Positions 52,548 through 55,157 of a stretch of 55,157 nucleotides of DNA are shown one piece after another. Made by a program: the position numbers and the translations under genes. The stretch's first letter is position 1. Each line of letters starts with the position of its first letter. Under the pieces are notes generated by a model, which was given only the letters and a program-made list of their open reading frames with translations, had not been told where the DNA came from and ran no database searches. The stretch covers positions 1 to 55,157 of the forward strand of contig CANRLN010000008.1 in the NCBI GenBank assembly GCA_947631445.1, in the 5' to 3' direction. This DNA is from an uncultured Clostridia bacterium (GTDB lineage Bacteria > Bacillota > Clostridia > Oscillospirales > Ruminococcaceae).

Positions 52548-53885
52548 TTAAATATATCCATATTTTTTTCGGTTGCCCAAAACAAACACAAAACTTACAA
52601 AAAGCGAAAGCAGTTCCGCAAACACCACCGCAAGCCATATTCCTTTAAGCTGCCAAAAATGTGGCAGAATAAAAATAAAGGCAATTTGAAAAACAAATGT
52701 TCTTAAAAATGAAATAGCTGCCGAAACAAAACCGTTGTTAAGTGCTGTAAAAAATGCCGATGCAAAAATATTAAGTCCGCTCATTATATAAGAAATGCTG
52801 AACAATCTTATAGCGGTTGTTGTCATTTCATGAAGCAATTTATCATATCCCACAAAAATTCCTGCAAGCGTTCCCGAAAGCAGTTCCGCACAAGCCGTCA
52901 TTACAACTGAAGCTATAATTATCATGCTAATACTTTTTTTGAACAAGCTTTTTAATTCCGCCTTGTTTCCCGCTCCATAATTATAGCTTATAATCGGTGC
53001 AGAGCCTACCGAATATCCCATATATGTTCCGACAAAAATAAAATTTACATACATAATAATTCCATAGGCAACAACTCCGTCCGAGCCTGCATATTTCATA
53101 AGCTGTAAATTATAAAGCATATTCACAAGCGACAACGACATATTTGTTACCATTTCTGACGAACCATTTATACAAGCTTTTGAAATAAAACTTGCTTTGA
53201 ATTTGGTTCTTATAATATCCAAATTTAACAGCGAATCATTTTTTCTTAAAAAATATATCAATGGAACAATCGCTCCAACCAGCTGGCTAAGCCCTGTGGC
53301 GACAGCAGCACCAAACACACCAAGTTTAAAAACATATACAAATAGAAAGTCAAAGACCATATTTGTAACGCCCGCCAAAATTGAAACAACAAGTCCCAGT
53401 TTTGGCTTTTCGGCAACCACCAAAAAGCTTTGAAAACAGTTTTGCAAAATAAAAGCGGTCATGCTGACAACCAAGGTTTTGCCATAAATCGTGCTGTATT
53501 CTATCAAATCGCCCTTTGCACCAAGAGTAATCGCAATAGGTTTCATAAATATAAAGCAAACAATGCTTAAAATAATTCCGCATACAATCAGAAATTTTAT
53601 AAGCATTGAAAATATTTCGCTTGCCTGACCATACTTTTTCTCACCAAGAGTTTTGGAAACCAAGGCACTTCCACCTGAACCAATCATAAACCCAACAGAA
53701 CCTACAATCATAAGGGCGGGCATTATCAAATTCACTCCTGCAAAAGCTTTCGAGCCGACACAGTTGGATATAAACAGTCCATCAACAACACCATAAATTG
53801 AAGTGAAAATCATCATAACTATGGTAGGCATTGTAAATTTGACAAGCTTTGAACAGCTAAAATGTTCGGATAATGTAATTTGCAT
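52548..53885 (-). CDS. MATE family efflux transporter
   Basis: 445 residues with 12 predicted membrane helices. N-terminal SKLVKFTMPTIVMMIFTSIYGVVDGLFI and GSVGFMIGSGGSALVSKTLGEKKYGQA match the MATE (DinF/NorM-like) pattern; the second half repeats the first (GINIFASAFFTALNNG). It exports cations or drugs in exchange for Na+ or H+; substrate unknown. AAAGGAG precedes ATG. Own promoter and a structured leader of about 165 bases with a terminator, suggesting attenuation control. Confidence 0.92.
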   Translation of the reverse strand: MQITLSEHFSCSKLVKFTMPTIVMMIFTSIYGVVDGLFISNCVGSKAFAGVNLIMPALMIVGSVGFMIGSGGSALVSKTLGEKKYGQASEIFSMLIKFLIVCGIILSIVCFIFMKPIAITLGAKGDLIEYSTIYGKTLVVSMTAFILQNCFQSFLVVAEKPKLGLVVSILAGVTNMVFDFLFVYVFKLGVFGAAVATGLSQLVGAIVPLIYFLRKNDSLLNLDIIRTKFKASFISKACINGSSEMVTNMSLSLVNMLYNLQLMKYAGSDGVVAYGIIMYVNFIFVGTYMGYSVGSAPIISYNYGAGNKAELKSLFKKSISMIIIASVVMTACAELLSGTLAGIFVGYDKLLHEMTTTAIRLFSISYIMSGLNIFASAFFTALNNGFVSAAISFLRTFVFQIAFIFILPHFWQLKGIWLAVVFAELLSLFVSFVFVLGNRKKYGYI

Positions 53886-53915
53886 TTTAATTTTCTCCTT
53901 TCAATTTTAAAGCAT

Positions 53916-53958
53916 AAAAAAACAGCGTCCAAATTATTTTAAAAAATAATCCGGACGC
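53916..53958 (-). terminator. Terminator in the MATE leader
   Basis: Arms GCGTCCAAATTATTTT/AAAATAATCCGGACGC (53925-53958) followed by a T-run on the minus strand, upstream of the MATE ribosome binding site. It can only function as an attenuator of this gene. Confidence 0.8.
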
Positions 53959-54055
53959 CTCCGACATCTTTATCAACAGAAAAAATTTCAAAAAATATTT
54001 TTTGAAATTTTGTTTTGCGGCGGCAAAACTGTTCTCCGATGACTACTATTGACTT
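53959..54055 (-). promoter_or_regulatory. Candidate structured leader (three-way junction) of the MATE gene
   Basis: On the minus strand: closing pairs CATC/GATG (54038-54041 with 53965-53968) and AACAG/CTGTT (54029-54033 with 53975-53979) enclose two hairpins, GTTTTGC-cgcc-GCAAAAC (54012-54029) and an AT-rich hairpin (about 53983-54010). The terminator follows directly. Layout is that of a riboswitch or attenuator; I do not recognise the class. Confidence 0.5.
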
Positions 54056-54060
54056 TTACC

Positions 54061-54089
54061 ATTATAGCATAATATTTTGGGTTTGTCAA
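54061..54089 (-). promoter_or_regulatory. MATE gene promoter
   Basis: TTGACA (54084-54089), 17-base spacer, TATAAT (54061-54066), extended TGC. Confidence 0.8.
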
Positions 54090-54104
54090 GTTTTTTTATA
54101 AAAA

Positions 54105-54129
54105 TATTCCCTGCCAGTGGCAGGGAATA
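54105..54129. repeat. Dispersed GC palindrome downstream of aqpZ
   Basis: TATTCCCTGCC / AGT / GGCAGGGAATA, perfect 11-bp stem with triloop. Confidence 0.9.
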
Positions 54130-54133
54130 AAAA

Positions 54134-54841
54134 TTATTTTGCTTTGTTGCTTTCAAGGAATTTATAAACAACCGCTGCAATTGCTGCACCAACCAATGGA
54201 GCTACAATAAACACCCAAAGGCTTCCAAGAGGAGCAGAATTACCACAAATTGCACTAACAACAGCAGGTCCGATACTTCTTGCAGGGTTTACCGAAGTAC
54301 CAGTAAGACCTATTCCCAAAATATGTACAAGAGTAAGAGTAAGACCAATAACAAGACCGCCAAAAGAGCCATGACCTGCCTTTTGAGAAGTAACACCAAG
54401 AATTGTAAGCACAAAAATAAAGGTAAGCACAATTTCAACAACCAGTCCTGCTACAATGCTACCATTTACACCTGCAAGACCATTTGAGCCAAAAGCTCCT
54501 GTTTGGTCGGTGACACCACCACAACCGAAAATAAGAGCAAGCACACCTGCACCAGCAAAAGCTCCAAGACATTGCGAAACAATATAACCGAAAAAGTCTT
54601 TAACCGACATTCCACCACTTATAAGCACACCAAGCGAAACGGCAGGGTTGATATGACAGCCCGAAATGTTGCCAACACAATAAGCCATTCCCACAATGGT
54701 AAGACCAAAAGCAAATGCCGTCAAAATATATCCGCAACCATTAACTGCATCACAACCGACAAGCATTGCTGTTCCACAGCCAAGAATTACAAGAACCATT
54801 GTTCCAATAAACTCAGCCATATATTTTTTAAAAGATTCCAT
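54134..54841 (-). CDS. aqpZ: Aquaporin (MIP family, AqpZ-like)
   Basis: 235 residues with six membrane helices and the two half-helix motifs: ISGCHINPAVSLG (first NPA) and GTSVNPARSIGPA (second NPA). The narrow-filter context (HINPAVS, NPARS, no Asp after the second NPA as in GlpF) favours a water channel over a glycerol facilitator. Normal length. AGGAGG precedes ATG at 54839-54841; a weak promoter candidate (TATACT at 54899-54904) lies upstream. A GC palindrome begins 5 bases after the stop. Confidence 0.93.
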   Translation of the reverse strand: MESFKKYMAEFIGTMVLVILGCGTAMLVGCDAVNGCGYILTAFAFGLTIVGMAYCVGNISGCHINPAVSLGVLISGGMSVKDFFGYIVSQCLGAFAGAGVLALIFGCGGVTDQTGAFGSNGLAGVNGSIVAGLVVEIVLTFIFVLTILGVTSQKAGHGSFGGLVIGLTLTLVHILGIGLTGTSVNPARSIGPAVVSAICGNSAPLGSLWVFIVAPLVGAAIAAVVYKFLESNKAK

Positions 54842-55027
54842 AACAAAAACCTCCTGAAAAATTAATATAATCTTGCAGAAATTTACTTCTACAAAATTAG
54901 TATAGCATTATTTTATTTCTATATAATTAAATCTTTATGAATTTTGTATAAACAAAAATTTATTTTTAATTTTGGCAAAAGCACAAGAAAATATCATAAT
55001 AAATAGTAGTAAATAAAGAAACAATAA

Positions 55028-55056
55028 ACCGCCCTATGTAAAAAACATAAGACGGT
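55028..55056 (-). terminator. Terminator of tRNA-Tyr
   Basis: Stem ACCGCCCTATG/CATAAGACGGT with G-U pairs on the RNA, T-rich after it on the minus strand. Confidence 0.7.
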
Positions 55057-55081
55057 CTATCGTATAAAAAATTTTAGGGAG

Positions 55082-55157
55082 TGGAAGAGGGTGGATTCGA
55101 ACCACCGAAGCGTAAAGCAACAGATTTACAGTCTGCCCCCTTTGGCCACTCGGGAAC
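55082..55157 (-). tRNA. tRNA-Tyr (anticodon GTA), 5' end cut by window edge
   Basis: Class II tRNA with anticodon arm CAGACTGTAAATCTG (GTA), a long variable arm, T-arm GGTGGTTCGAATCCACC and acceptor 3' strand CTCTTCC plus discriminator A. CCA is not encoded. Roughly the first seven bases lie beyond the right edge. Confidence 0.93.

Overview
The window is about 55 kb of low-GC bacterial chromosome. It looks like a fibre-degrading gut or rumen clostridium of the Ruminococcus / Oscillospiraceae type. The evidence is a block of secreted GH5 and GH9 enzymes ending in type I dockerins of the form DVDGNGxIDSADALxILKYVVGL with Ser-rich linkers (cellulosome parts), the SCIFF peptide and its radical SAM maturase next to yajC, sigma-A promoters of Firmicutes type, and AGGAGG-like ribosome binding sites. 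Most genes lie on the minus strand. No phage, insertion sequence, CRISPR array or rRNA is visible.

Layout on the minus strand, read from left to right. rpoC (1-2292, running off the left edge, with an apparent one-base frameshift near 1786) and rpoB (2529-6464) are driven by their own consensus promoter and a leader with a terminator-like hairpin, upstream of which lies comM rather than rplL. Next come comM (6845-8377) and a DUF1275 membrane protein (8550-9317), then an operon-like run of a small membrane protein, a DUF3810 protein, tsaE, tsaB and rpiB (9503-12790), then fhs (12895-14571) and a small unknown gene (14848-15108). A plus-strand block follows (15437-19267): mazG, a HAD phosphatase, a flippase, a YdbC/PC4 protein and a 54-residue membrane peptide.

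A minus-strand vitamin B5/coenzyme A block (19405-23653: coaBC, coaX, panD, panC, panB) is followed by tRNA-Lys, a DUF815 AAA+ ATPase and a HAD-GNAT fusion that appears to start with CTG. The centre of the window (26641-41792) is a polysaccharide-degradation locus: a GH9 cellulase, three tandem paralogous GH5 mannanase-like enzymes and a GH5 endoglucanase, each with a dockerin. One mannanase-like protein also carries a cohesin-like module in front of a degenerate dockerin, which is the most unusual protein here. No scaffoldin is encoded in the window, so assembly must depend on proteins encoded elsewhere.

The right part holds tRNA-Arg, a CLC transporter with a NimA-like flavoprotein, a plus-strand GHL10 lipoprotein, the scfB-scfA-TIGR04086-yajC cluster, a nitroreductase, a class III Fic protein with VanZ-like and cyclophilin genes, an orphan HicB, a MATE transporter with a structured 5' leader, an aquaporin, and a tRNA-Tyr cut by the right edge.

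Two window-wide patterns stand out. A dispersed family of GC-rich palindromes (core CCCCGCC-NNN-GGCGGGG, with covarying flanks) sits just downstream of many minus-strand genes. The promoters are strikingly uniform: TTGACA, a 17-base spacer, and usually an extended TGnTATAAT.
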